Assembly: GCA_001466705.2 (NCBI GenBank)
Contig: LATX02000200.1
Location: 496,001 to 560,000, forward strand
Reading direction: 5' to 3'
Length of the DNA stretch: 64,000 bases
Origin: Moniliophthora roreri
Taxonomy: Eukaryota > Basidiomycota > Agaricomycetes > Agaricales > Marasmiaceae
Both the position numbers and the translations under genes were made by a program. Below, one piece after another: positions 10,580 to 21,679 of the stretch. Below the pieces are notes generated by a model. The model was not told the DNA's origin. It did no database searches and was given only the letters and a program-made list of their open reading frames with translations. How positions within the stretch are numbered: position 1 is the stretch's first letter; the number at the start of each line of letters is the position of its first letter.

Positions 10580-12706
10580 ATGGCGACGCCTGCATCAGAT
10601 GCCACGTCCCCTTCGCCCCCAATGCCCTACATCGCCCATATCCCTGAACCCCGCTCTCCGCTCTCCCCCTCCCTCACCGTCATTTCTACCGAGTCCAAAG
10701 ACTCTATCGTCGATAAGTTCATGGCAAGGGCTCGTATTTCACAGGCAAGTATCTTTTTCGTTTCGTCTCGAGCCCCTTCTGGCCCCAACCGTTCCCAGGA
10801 CGCGTCGTTGTGATACCACATTTTTTCTGCCCATCTTTCTGCTCATCTTTTTCGATCATGATGGGACTATAACCTCTGCTTTACTCCTTCTCGGTTGCTT
10901 GATTTGAAAGCGACTAACATCACTGCTCCTATTCTCTATACCCAGGTAACTCACAGGTTGAGAGCCCAGCTCTCGTTAGCTTCCTACAAGGCAGCACACA
11001 ATGTCACACATGTTCCTCTGAGAGAGCTCGAGGCTCAGATTCCCATTCCACTACCATCCACAACGCCTTCCCGCAGCAACGCCGCTAAGCGCAAAGCCCC
11101 TGCTCCGGGTAGCAGCGCCATGCTGCCGTCCTCCTCTCATTCCCACCACCATAGATCCAATGTAATAAATGGTCACACCTCGACTTCTCAACTCGTTGCC
11201 GGCAGCAGTAGCTCGACTGTCGATCCACCGAACACCCAGACCCTATTTACTTCCTTACTAGCTCCTCCTCCTCCTACCCAGGCTCGGACCATTTTAAATG
11301 CCAATGATCCACCTATTCCTGCGCCTGTTAGGCCTGCACCTTCTCCCAGAGTGGTACGGAACACGAAACCCAAGATCGCAAGGAGTATAGCAGAAGGTAC
11401 TCGCGCTCAAGCGAAGAACCGCGAGTCCCCATCTACAGCATCCACGGCAGTTGTCACAGCATCTCCGAATAACAAACGAAAGGGGAAACGACCTGCTGCT
11501 ACCGAGAAAGGTGGTCCTGCCAAACGTCGGAAGGAAAACAAGCGTGGTAACGCGGTCGACGCTGATGGCGACCTTGATATGGAAGCTGCTGCAACGCTCA
11601 CTTCCTTGCTTCTTCACCACCGCCCATCCATTGCATCTTCACCACGGTCGAGTGTCGACGGCGGAGCGATGTCCGATGGTGCCGGATCGACTCAATCCCA
11701 AGCTCCGTCTTTTTCCTCGGCTTATTCACAGGGCACAGCCCGAGGTGTAGCCTCGGCGATGTCTTCGACGACACTAACAGATGACCGCGGAATTGAAAGC
11801 AGGAGTCGTACTCCGCCATTACCAGGGTCAAAGACGCCGGTCGCAGGTAATACGCCTAGACCACCAACAGACAAGGATAATGAAGCAGCAGATTTGATGC
11901 TATATCTAGCTACGTCACCGTCTCCGGCTAGGCCGACGAACAAGGACTCGAAGGATCTAGCTGCATTCCGAGCACTGGGCGGTGGAGGCGGTGTTAGACC
12001 GAAAGGAAGAGTATTGTTTCCTTCTCATAACAGTTCAGCTGGTGAACCGCCAGCCTCGCAACGTGAACGTGGACACGCTCCAGCGTTGTTGTCGAGAAAC
12101 GATGGCGGAAGTTTCCATTCCAGTATCTCAAGTATTGGGAGTGAGATGAGCGTTCATTCTCAATATGACAGACCGCCTTCCAGGTCGTCACAGCAGGCAC
12201 AACAGAGTCAGGGAAACTTGTTACCTCCTGCTACCGTTTCGCTTGCACCTTCGAGTCCGTTGAGACGAGAAATGGAAAGGAGTCCTCCTAGAGCAGGCGG
12301 TAACTCAGCTGGCGGGTCTACCACCCCTGGAGGACCCGATAACTTCAATTTCAGCGAATATATCAACGCTTCACCCATCGCGTCCCCTGTACGTGGTGGT
12401 GCTCCGCCCGCTCATCACGGCGGTAGTCTGGCTGTGGGCAAAGGATTGGGCCTCCGTGCTGACGTTGGCAGGAAGCTGTTCGAAGAAGAACAGATGAGGT
12501 TGGGATTAAGCAGTGGAGGATCTGGAGGCAATTTTGGTTCCACCATCTCGCCTCAACATCAGTTTCAACAGGGACCCACTAAGGTTGGGGGTAGGCCCAG
12601 CAGCGAGCATGCTTCTGCTGCGCAGATGCATCTACAAGGGAGGAGAAGCGAATTAACAGATCGGGGGAGGAGTCTAGAGGCCGGTATTGATTTGGTGCAA
12701 ACGTGA
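10580..12706 (+). CDS. Whi5/Nrm1-like G1/S transcriptional repressor candidate
   Basis: Exon 1 begins MATPASDATSPSPPMPYIA and ends MARARISQ at 10744. Exon 2 starts at 10946 with VTHRLRAQLSLASYKAAHN, which resembles the GTB motif by which Whi5 and Nrm1 bind SBF/MBF. The rest, about 590 residues, is disordered, rich in Ser, Pro and Gly, with basic NLS-like patches (KRKGKR, AKRRKE) and many Ser-Pro/Thr-Pro sites suited to CDK phosphorylation. Two short blocks stand out: DLMLYLATSPSPARP and FNFSEYINASPIASPVRG. I recall similar blocks in basidiomycete Whi5-like proteins. Whi5 proteins restrain G1 cyclin transcription until CDK phosphorylation. The single intron has a GC donor (AG|GCAAGT), 201 nt long. 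Family assignment is from motif resemblance only. Confidence 0.6.
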
Positions 12707-14050
12707 GCTGGTGAAGAGGTAGTCGAGGGATATAGGACGGTCATTTGTGGATAACATGGAGTGGAGAAGGATACCCATGGATGGCCGGTTGGAAGCGATT
12801 TTTTTGGGTGCCAACCCCGATGCAACTGTTAGGATTCATGCCTCGCGAGTCGAAGGCAGTATCTCTCTCTCAAACTATATTCCCGTTTTTCCTTCTCTGC
12901 TTCGTTTCATAATTCCGGACCACAGCGTTTCCCGGATACCATCGTTTGGCCATTGTCGTCCTGTGAGCGCTTGCTTCTCATTCCATCCTCATTTCTATCG
13001 GCGTCGACGACTTGCATCGCCACGAGTGAACATACACCAACGACCACAAGAAATTGCATATATCATTCAAGAACCTGCTGTATTACCAGATCTCTTTCAA
13101 GGCAAACGCACACCAAGAATTGTAGCTGCACACACTACAGAATGGAACGAAATCGCGGCATTTTCATACCTCATTTCCACGACATGATGATGACATCCGT
13201 ACTTACACGACATATCCGTTACAGCAAGTATTCGCCACTCCAAACCCATGGGCGAGAGATGAGCATCTCACCCTCCGAAACCAGTTTTGGAGGTCATCGG
13301 TTTGGCTCTAGTACGCTCGTCATGCTCACTTTCTTTCCTTTTCGTTTCATTTTCTGTTCTCTTCACTTATTTAAATCTCGAAATGATGTACCTCGCTTTG
13401 TGTCTAAACTTATGAGGACTTATATCTACTCGTCATTTATTCCTCTCTGTATCTGGCCATATTCCCGAATCCTCTTTATTCTCGTTCCAATCGTCTCTTC
13501 TGCTCTTTCACTTCTTTCGGACATGTAAGTACGACTATACGTTGAGATATGTCTGTTGTGATACTGTTTCTGTTTCGTCTGTTTCTTCTATCATGTCTTT
13601 CTACGTCCTCGTAATCTGCGTCTCAGTCGGTGTATCCGATACTGATGTCCATCGTCGATTCGTCACCTCCTTAAACCTTTTCTCCTCGTGTATTGCCCTT
13701 AATGGCTTTGTATAATGATACTCTTCCAACTTGACTTGCAAACGTTTTGCGCTGGGCCCAGTATCTGGTTTTAGGCGAGTGTGAGAGCGAGAAGGAGCTG
13801 TTTACTAGAAATGGGTATTCTCATTCCGATCTTGGACCGAGCCGCCATCTCCACACGAATATCCGGTGTCTGCCTTCAGAATTCCGGGCCTTGTTCTGAT
13901 CTGATCTAGTTAGAAGGCTTCTCCCGTAATCGGAATGGAAGAATCACTCTCATATATAGCTAAAGCATTCAATGTGCTCCGACTCGGTGCTATATTCTCT
14001 TCCTCAATCAGCTCGGCTCAATACTAGGACATACGTTGAGTAGGCAGGAG
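12707..14050. other. long intergenic region, no supported gene
   Basis: About 1.3 kb containing an open frame at 12953-13528 on the plus strand. It is Ser/Phe/Leu-rich, lacks a recognisable domain and reads like pyrimidine-rich untranslated sequence. The distal part near 13960-14040 probably holds the promoter of the transporter gene. Confidence 0.4.
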
Positions 14051-16056
14051 ATGTTGGACATGTCGATCAGAAACGGATTCTCCAAAGCATGGCATTATCG
14101 TCGAGCATATTCGCTGTCTCTCGCAGCCGCAATGGGGAGTATATTCTTTGGTTGGGACATGTGAGTGGCATCTCTCTCGAAGGTTGCACAATTCTCACTA
14201 ATCAAAATACTATGGAAGCGGTTTGATTGGTGGCATTCTGGCCCTTTCTTCTTTTCAAACCTACTTCGGCATCGACAAGAAGTCTGCTCGTGAACGTGCT
14301 GGCCTCAATGGAAATATCGTCTCGGTGTTGCAGGGAGGATGTTTGTGAGTGGTCATATGATGCTATCTTCCAGCATTTCGATGGTGACGAAATCTTGTTC
14401 GCCAGTTTCGGGGCACTTGCTATGGGATATTTTGCTAGCCGTTTTGGCCGTAAGAAATGCCTTCTTGCCTCGGGCGTCATCTACATCATAGGAAGTGCCA
14501 TCCAGAGTATCGCGGGTATAGGAAGCAGTCAGGATGTTGGATTGAGGGTATTGTATTTCAGCCGATTTCTGGGGGGTATTGGTGTTGGGATGGTCTCCGC
14601 TTTGGTTCCTTCGTATGTGTCTGAGTGTACACCAAAGGCTATTAGGGGAAGGTGTACGTCGATGATCCAGCTGGCCAATAATATTGGGATCATGCTCAGC
14701 TGTAATGTACGCTGTCACCGCCCGGTCCTTGTCCTGATTCGTGTTTCTAGTCTGGGTTAACTATAGCGCCTCAAAAGATATGGCACCCACGGAAATGCAA
14801 TGGCGCATGCCATTCATTGTCCAGTCCGTCGTTTTTCATCTTTCTGGTCGGATCTATCCTGATTGGTGCATCTAGGATGGTCCCTGGCATCTTCTTCTTA
14901 CTCTCTATGGTACCTCAGCCCGAGTCTCCTCGGTGGCTAGTGGAGCATGGTAGAACCGATGAAGCTGCTCATGCCCTCGCGCACGTCTCTGGAATTAGTC
15001 CAAATGAAGAATCGATTCAAGACACCATCGACGAGATCAAGGCAGAGTTCGAAGGAAGGGATCAACTTACGCTTTGGCAACAACTCCTTGGTATGGGCGA
15101 ATCGTTGCCCATCGCCCACCGTTGTTTCATACCTTCGCTGGTGATGTTCTTCCAGCAGTGGACCGGCACGAACGCGATCAACTACTTCAGTCCCGAGATA
15201 TTTGCGGGGCTCGGTGTTAGTGGTACGACCGCAGGGCTCTTCGCAACAGGTACGTGATTTTCACCATCTTAGGTGCTTTACGCTGAGTTTTCTGTCTCTA
15301 GGCGTCTATGGTGTTGTCAAGGTAGGCAGTATTACAGGCACCGAGAATATGTCGACTGATCACACCGTTTAGGTGATCGCTGTCGGGCTTGTCATTGCCT
15401 TCGCGGTCGAAGGCCTCGGGAGGAAGAAATGTTTAATATATGGTGGTCTCGGTCAAGCCCTGATGATGTTGTGGATAGGAGGCTACAGTGGTATCCATCG
15501 TCCAAACCAAATCGTCCCCGCCAGTTACGTGTCCCTTGTCGCGGTCTACTTGTATGCTGTATTCTACTGTATCGGTAAGAACCGGTTTGTTTGCTTCCGT
15601 ACCTTGCCATAACCTGACCTGACTTCAGGCTGGGGACCAGTTCCTTGGGCTGTCAGCGCAGAAGTCGCACCCAATCATCTGCGTACCATTGCTCTTTCAA
15701 TGGCAGTCGGCGTCAACTGGCTCTTTTCATTCACGATATCCAAGATCACACCTATTATGCTTAACGAGATCACATACGGCACTTTTCTCCTTTTCGGCGT
15801 CATGTGTCTGGTGATGTCGTTTTGGGCTTATGCCTTCTTCCCCGAAACAAAGGGTGTGTCGCTCGAAGACATCAAGTACATCTTCGCCGAAAAATGGATC
15901 ATTAGATCACTGCAAGATGCGCCATTTGGAACCGTGTTTTTAAATGGACAGAGAGCAGAATCGATAGAGGAGCTGAGGCGGAGAGATGAAAACTCGAGCC
16001 TGGGCAAACTTGATACAAAGGACATTCAGTCTGAATCAAAACCCAGCCTTTTTTGA
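14051..16056 (+). CDS. MFS sugar transporter (sugar porter family)
   Basis: About eight exons encode a twelve-helix permease of roughly 540 residues. The start MLDMSIRNGFSKAWHYRRAY is followed by AAAMGSIFFGWDIGLIGG (helix 1) and FGALAMGYFASRFGRKKCLL with the RxGRKK loop. PESPRWLVEHGRTDEA marks the end of the first half. QQWTGTNAINYFSPEIF is the helix 7 sugar-binding segment, EGLGRKK is the repeated loop motif in the second half, and FFPETKGVSLEDI is the classic end signature. The protein imports hexoses or related polyols by proton symport at the plasma membrane; the exact substrate cannot be read. One exon (15301-15320) is only 20 nt. Junctions at 14160, 14822 and 15249 keep phase. Confidence 0.92.
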
Positions 16057-16210
16057 TTGTGTAGGATACGCTGTAGATTAGTCTCACGTATAGAATCTAT
16101 AATGGAAGTCGAAGAATCCGTGGACCACTGAACCGCCGGCTTTGGTCGTGATAAGCGCCCGAATAATCGGCCACACGATCGAGTCACCTGGGGCCTTTGT
16201 TCCTTCCATA

Positions 16211-17032
16211 ATGGCCTCTTACCTTCGCAGCTGGCTCCCAAGCATACCTTCCGCATCTTCAAACCCACAAACTCTAGAAATCACTCGATCCTCCCCGCCG
16301 CCACAGGTACAAGTTGACACTGAAGATGACAACGGGTCAGAGACGGAAAAAGAGGACAACGACACACCACCGGCGTTTCCAAGCCTTTCGAGTGCGCAAA
16401 GGATGAAATCAGATTCTCGGCCACGAAATATCTTCACGGACAGCGAGCTGATGCCTCCTCCCCCGAATCCTTCCTTAGCGGTCCGCGCTCCTGGAATGCC
16501 CAGTCTAACAAGCACTACTTCCCTTTCCGCATCTACGCTCGCTGTACCTCCCACAACAACGAAACCGCCTGTGAAGCTCACGAAAGGAAGAGGAAAAGTT
16601 GCGCTGGCGCCAGGCCACAGTCCACTTGATTGGGCTGCTCTCAAAACATCTGGGGCAGACCTTAGAGTGAGTGCTACTGCTTATTGCTCATAAACCCCAA
16701 CAATCTGAACATTTCTAGGGCGTAGATACCCTAATGCGAATACCTCCTTCTGTTCTCAAGCGGCACAATAAACGGGACGACGCCTGGTCAGCATTCAATG
16801 GCAAGGTGTACAACATTACACCCTACCTCCCATTTCATCCCGGAGGCGAGAAAGAGCTTATGCGCGTTGCTGGCCGTGATGGTACGAAACTGTTTGGTGA
16901 GAACAAAACCTGTACTACCTGCGTTTAGCCATTGACAGAGACCTTGTAGCCCAGACCCACGCGTGGGTCAACGTAGATTTCATGCTTGATTCTTGCATGG
17001 TTGGATTCCTAGTTCCGGAGCCTTCATCTTAG
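16211..17032 (+). CDS. IRC21: cytochrome b5 heme-binding domain protein, Irc21-like
   Basis: Three exons. The start ATG at 16211 gives MASYLRSWLPSIPSAS. A disordered Pro/Ser-rich N-terminus of about 130 residues leads to GHSPLDWAALKTSGADLRG, then MRIPPSVLKRHNKRDDAWSA and the b5 domain with NGKVYNITPYLPFHPGGEKE. The FHPGG His and the second axial His in AQTHAWVN ligate the heme. The protein ends SCMVGFLVPEPSS. This order matches yeast Irc21, a small b5 protein linked genetically to DNA damage and ergosterol pathways. It lacks a desaturase or reductase domain and an obvious membrane anchor. It lies 150 bp downstream of the transporter on the same strand. Confidence 0.85.
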
Positions 17033-17673
17033 ACAAATATGATATAGAGTGATGTATTATATAGCGGGGTATGTGTTCGTATCCACTATTGTTGACAGTG
17101 TAACAACAATACAGTAATTGGGACAATATAGACTATGACCGCCCGTGATTCATCCTGGAGAACACCGAGCGATGCTTTCCCGCCTCTTCTCCAAATGTAT
17201 CCTGCAGTCGAATACTACTAATTGCGCCCGCATCCTACAAGCCGGATGCTCTGTTATGTTCCAAGACGGCGTTAAGCCTACCATAAACGCCCAAACGGCG
17301 AATAGAGTTAAGCTCTGATTCTGGTTTCCTTCCCTGCGACTTGTGTTCTATGATCGTGGTACCTACTCGTGTGAACGCCCTTAGTAACGACAGCCAAGGT
17401 CTAACGTGACGCAGTGCATGTCGACGTCAGCTGTGCTTACTTTAAGAAACATGTTGGTTTTCGGCATTGATGTGACTGATGGACTCTGTGATGAAACTGT
17501 CGAAGTGTGACAATCTGGCTCGCTGAATTGTTGTGGCGTGAAGAATGAAAAAGTAGCGTAATGGTGCTAGCTGTATACAGCGAATCACGTTTTGCCCAGG
17601 GCGAATGAAATGAGTGATATCGAGAGGAGTGTTGGGCTTCTGAAATGGTATCTTTAAGTCTCTGTTTTTTGAA
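17033..17673. other. intergenic region between convergent genes
   Basis: About 640 bases between the b5 gene and the 3' end of the next minus-strand gene. No gene, tRNA or repeat was recognised. The CpG-free block described in the findings begins near 17623. Confidence 0.4.
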
Positions 17674-19847
17674 TCAAGTCACCTGACTGACCATCTCTTG
17701 TGGCAGCCAAGTTTTACTGTGGCTCTCCCCAGGGTTTGTCTGTACAAGTAAAGTGCCCTGAAGGGGCCATTCCTTGACACTGCTCTTTACAGCTTCTGAT
17801 AATGCTTCAGGTGTTAAGAGCATACTCTTGAAAATGCCTTCTACTGCCTCATATGACAAACATACAAAGCTTAGGTTCAGCATTTCTGTTCCCTCTTCCA
17901 GAGGTGACATCTCTGCAGATCTAGTACTTGATTAGTACTTGCTCATCCTAGACAAAATTAAAACATACTTTTCATAGAGTTGCCACCTTTGTGCTGTGTC
18001 AGCATCAAGATGAATCTGGCAGTCAAGAATCCCTGGAGAGTCAAGAGCCTGCTGTACTAACCACAGACCAGGAACAGTATGACCTGGAGGGGCCAATGTT
18101 CTGTTCACAGAGGCACTGCAATCAGGACCTTGCTCTTCAGCTGTCTGTATTTCTGAAGCCAGAAGAGGTTGGTCAATTTGCATATCCTCTGAGGTCTGAC
18201 CAAGTGGTCTCTCAGCATTTTGATCTGTGTCCACAGAGCATGCTGGAGCTGGAGTCACTGTGGGAGAAATGGGTACACTGTGTTTCATTGCTTCTGAAGG
18301 CAAATGAACACATCCATTCACAGTAGGAACACCATTTTGCTTAATCACAGTTTCAGCAGCACCAGATGTTGAACAAGGATCAATTGATACAACTTTATCT
18401 TCTGGAGAGCAGGATCTCAAACATTGTTGAGATCCCTGGTAGGCATTGTTCATGCCACCATTGAAGAAAGTTGGTTGATATGTGGCATGCGACGAGCGGC
18501 TGGTACTCCTGCATGCTCTATTGGAGCTGATTTGAGGGTCACAATCATCCTCGTCATCACTGTAACGTGGTCTTTTTCTTGACTTGGTAGGGGTAGACTC
18601 GGAGAATGCGTGACCTCGTGACATTCGAGGATTCGCCGGTGATGAGGAAAGGGGATGTGATAGTCGGCCCCGATCATAAGACATACTGCGTCTCCCGGAA
18701 TTTGTAGTTGATGAAGCACCGGGTGTTGAACGATCAGTGTTCTGCCATGCACGATGCATAGCCCTGGGTGCCCTGGGTATATTTTTCAGTGACGGGGAGT
18801 TCATGCGGGTTGAAGGCTGTGTATTCTCGTTCGGTGCAGAGACAGAGGTAGAACGAGAAGTTGTATGGATGGGAACCGCAACACTGCCAATACGGGGTTG
18901 AGCACCACCTCTGTTATCACCACTCTTATCCATGATGTCCGGCTTCAATTTCCCTTCCAATTGAATCCTGGCCTTGAGCATCTTCCTGGCAAATTCCTTG
19001 CACACGTCATCAGAGAGAACGTCCTTCATAGTGTGCTCTGCGGACCTGGGAGGTACTTCACCAGCACGGTAACCTTTCCACCGGAGCCGGGCGTTCTGAA
19101 GCAAAAAAGGTGATATGATGTTGCGCCACTTGTCGAGAGACACGAGATCGTCTACCTCGTTCGAGGGTGCTGGAGGAGTTATGACGATTTGATCGTGGAA
19201 GTGTGAAAGAGAAGTGTGATTCGGTATGCTATACCACGACGACGTCGGAGGTATGATACTGGCAAGAGCATTTTCCTCCTCGGGCCTTTCTTCCCTGGGC
19301 CTTTCTTCTTCGGGCCTCGCGTGCATGCCGTCTGTCTGATCTGGCCTATCGATACTGGCAGTTTCGAGCGGGTCTTTTCCATCAGTGGCACGATTGACGT
19401 CGACGTCGGGAATATGAGGGTAATCTGCTTCAGAGTTCTGTGGGTGCACAGTTGCGAAATTTGTGTATGTGAGTGTGCTCATCAAGTTATGGAATTCTGG
19501 TGTATTGAAAAAGGTCGGAAAACGAGCAGCAGGAGAATTGACGGAAGGATTGGCGTCCACTGAGGTTGTTGGAGGCTGATAAAAGGAAGCCGTATAAGAT
19601 TGAGGTACACACGCGAACAATACAAACGCACCAGCGACAAAGGAACGTTAAAGCCATTACTAGGCTGTGTTTGACTTGCTGATTCATGTTGGTTGGGCGC
19701 CTGTTGCCCTGCTTGCAGTCTGTGAACCACATCGAAGCCGATCCGGAACAGTGAAGGATCCAGATTAGGCCATCCCGTGGAAGGATTAGGAGGACCTCGA
19801 GTCTCGTTTTGGCCTTGACATGCCAATGACACCTCTGAACTGTTCAT
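17674..19847 (-). CDS. unrecognised Ser/Pro-rich, probably nuclear protein
   Basis: Three exons on the minus strand. Exon 1 starts MNSSEVSLACQGQNETRGPP at 19847 and ends NVPLSL, joined in phase (donor GTGCGT, acceptor TTATCAG) to PPTTSVDANPSVNS. The second exon carries a conserved-looking segment ending RWKGYRAGEVPPRSAEHTMK and then DVCKEFARKMLKARIQLEGK. A Ser/Arg-rich disordered middle has the NLS-like stretch SRKRPRYSDDEDD. The third exon (YEKSAEMSPLEEGTEML) follows an intron with a TACTAAT branch site. The total is about 710 residues. No family is recognised; the composition suggests a chromatin or transcription-related role. The 3' portion, including part of exon 2 and all of exon 3, lies in a block without CpG. 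Confidence 0.6.
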
Positions 19848-20462
19848 TTATGCAGTAAATGCAGTGAGGACATCTGAAGAAAACTCGGAAGATGGCGACA
19901 GAAGAGAAAATTGGGCTGAGTTTGAATTAGCATCCGAATCGAACCCACGTCGCGAGTACCAGCAGCGGGTAACTAGCAGCGAGCTCAGACTTTTGCTTTC
20001 ATCTTCATTATCGACGTTAGTTTGTCATCTCGAGTACATATTCTATGTAGTCAACCTGCTATCCACCATGGCGACAATAGCCGCTGTCACACAATTTACA
20101 TACATCTTGTGGGTCCACATGTCCGCCCCTGTAACGGCAGACGAGCATTGAGCTCACTCTTCCCTTCTTCCTCTAACTCGCCGTCAGCACCTAGCGAGAG
20201 TGGCCTGCGATCCATAGTAAGTGTCTGAGATTTGGGGAATTTCAGGTTACTTAATGTCCCCAGATATTCTCCGGCGCAAAGGAATGCATATGTTTTGGGG
20301 GCTCGCACCCCGATCGCTATTTTACGGCGAGAGGAATTACTCGTCGATTGGAAATCGAATTTCTCACCTGGTTCTTTTGTTGCTCAGCATCCGGTAACCC
20401 GAATAGCCGTCTGCCCATTTTAAAACCTGTCCTGCACTTCGAACTTCTATAACGCTTTCATT
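19848..20462. promoter_or_regulatory. probable shared divergent promoter region
   Basis: 615 bases separate the start codons of the minus-strand hypothetical gene and the plus-strand enoyl-CoA hydratase gene, so both promoters must lie here. No specific factor site was identified. Confidence 0.4.
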
Positions 20463-21679
20463 ATGGCCCTTCCTCAATATGACAAACTTGGTTTCAGGGA
20501 GATCAAGGCTTACCTCGACGGTGCTGTCCTCGTGATTACAATTGACCGGGCGAAGTCGTATGTCGTCTCTTCATTTCCTTGAGGCTGTACTCACTGACGC
20601 TTCGATACCCGCAGAAGAAACACTTTTATTGGAACACTTGGAGAGGAGCTGGTCAGGGTGTTCGAACTTGGAGATAGAGATGATCGTGTCCGCGTAATAA
20701 TGCTCACTGCGGAACCCAACGCTCCAGCTTACTGTTCTGGCGTTCGTTCTCCATATTAGCACGTGTGGATTCGCAATTGACAGTTACACAGGCCGATATA
20801 TCTGGTGGCTGGTCCGGGCTATTCACGGAAGAAGAGAAAAAGGAAGGCGTCGATTTAGGTATTTTTAGATCCGTGTATTTCCCCTCTTTGCTCAGTATTT
20901 TCCAGCTCACCGAGACTCGGGTGGCAAGCTCTCACTTGCTATATATCGCTGTCGCAAAGTCACGATCGCAGCAGTCAATGGGCACGCTGTACGTATCATC
21001 GCAAGTGTCTAGAGCCTGTTCTAAACCTCAACATCAGGCGGGCGTTGGGATGACTGCGCTACAATTACCATTTGATCTTCGGTTTGCTTGGGCAGGTGCC
21101 AAATTGACCTTCCCTTTCGTTCGTAGAGGCATAGCAGCAGAAGGTACTTTCTTTCTCTTGTTTTTCACCCCTTGTGCCAGCGTTAAACCTCATCTTAGCG
21201 ACTTCAACTTATCTCCTCCCGCGACTGCTAGGGCAGTCTCGTGCAAGCTCGCTGCTTCTTACCGGTTCAACATATAGCCCCAACTCGCCGCAAATTCAGA
21301 GTTTGTATCACGAGATTTTACCTTCCCGCGAGGAAGTGTTTCCCAAAGCGCTGGCTCTTGCAAAAGAACTTGCTGCCAACACTTCTCAGATGTCGGTTGC
21401 GTACACGAAGGCCCTCATCCAACACCCTGGCGATAGCGCTGAAGAGAATCATCTTCTAGACTCTAGAGCGATGAAAATTCTAACGTCCGGCAAAGATGCC
21501 TCAGAGGGCGTCAAAGCTTTCTTCGAGCGTAGACAGCCACAGTTTCAAGATACGCTTTCGAAGGATACGAACGCATGGTATCCTTGGGTGAGTATATCAA
21601 TGGTCTCTCGAAGTAGTGCGAAGCTGACGGTTCGTAGTGGAAGACAGTTGACGTTAAGCATCGCCTGACAAAACTCTAA
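20463..21679 (+). CDS. enoyl-CoA hydratase/isomerase (crotonase) family protein, probably peroxisomal
   Basis: Six exons. The protein starts [20 protein letters not shown], then [17 protein letters not shown]. The oxyanion-hole region reads [14 protein letters not shown] after joining exons across a 50 nt intron, then [20 protein letters not shown], and then [13 protein letters not shown]. The C-terminal half has [20 protein letters not shown] and [10 protein letters not shown], typical of fungal crotonases of Eci1/Dci1 type. These act on enoyl-CoA in fatty acid beta-oxidation. The last exon (21638-21679) gives [13 protein letters not shown] and a stop. The terminal TKL resembles the PTS1 tripeptide SKL, so peroxisomal targeting is plausible. 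About 290 residues, normal for the family. Confidence 0.85.

Noticed and set aside
10446..10907. Alternative 153-codon frame overlapping the first exon of the Whi5-like gene
   Set aside because: It is out of frame with the conserved motif and is Arg/Ser-rich like an off-frame translation.
12953..13528. 191-codon plus-strand open frame downstream of the Whi5-like gene
   Set aside because: No domain, Ser/Phe/Leu-rich composition typical of pyrimidine-rich untranslated sequence, and no supporting splice or start context.
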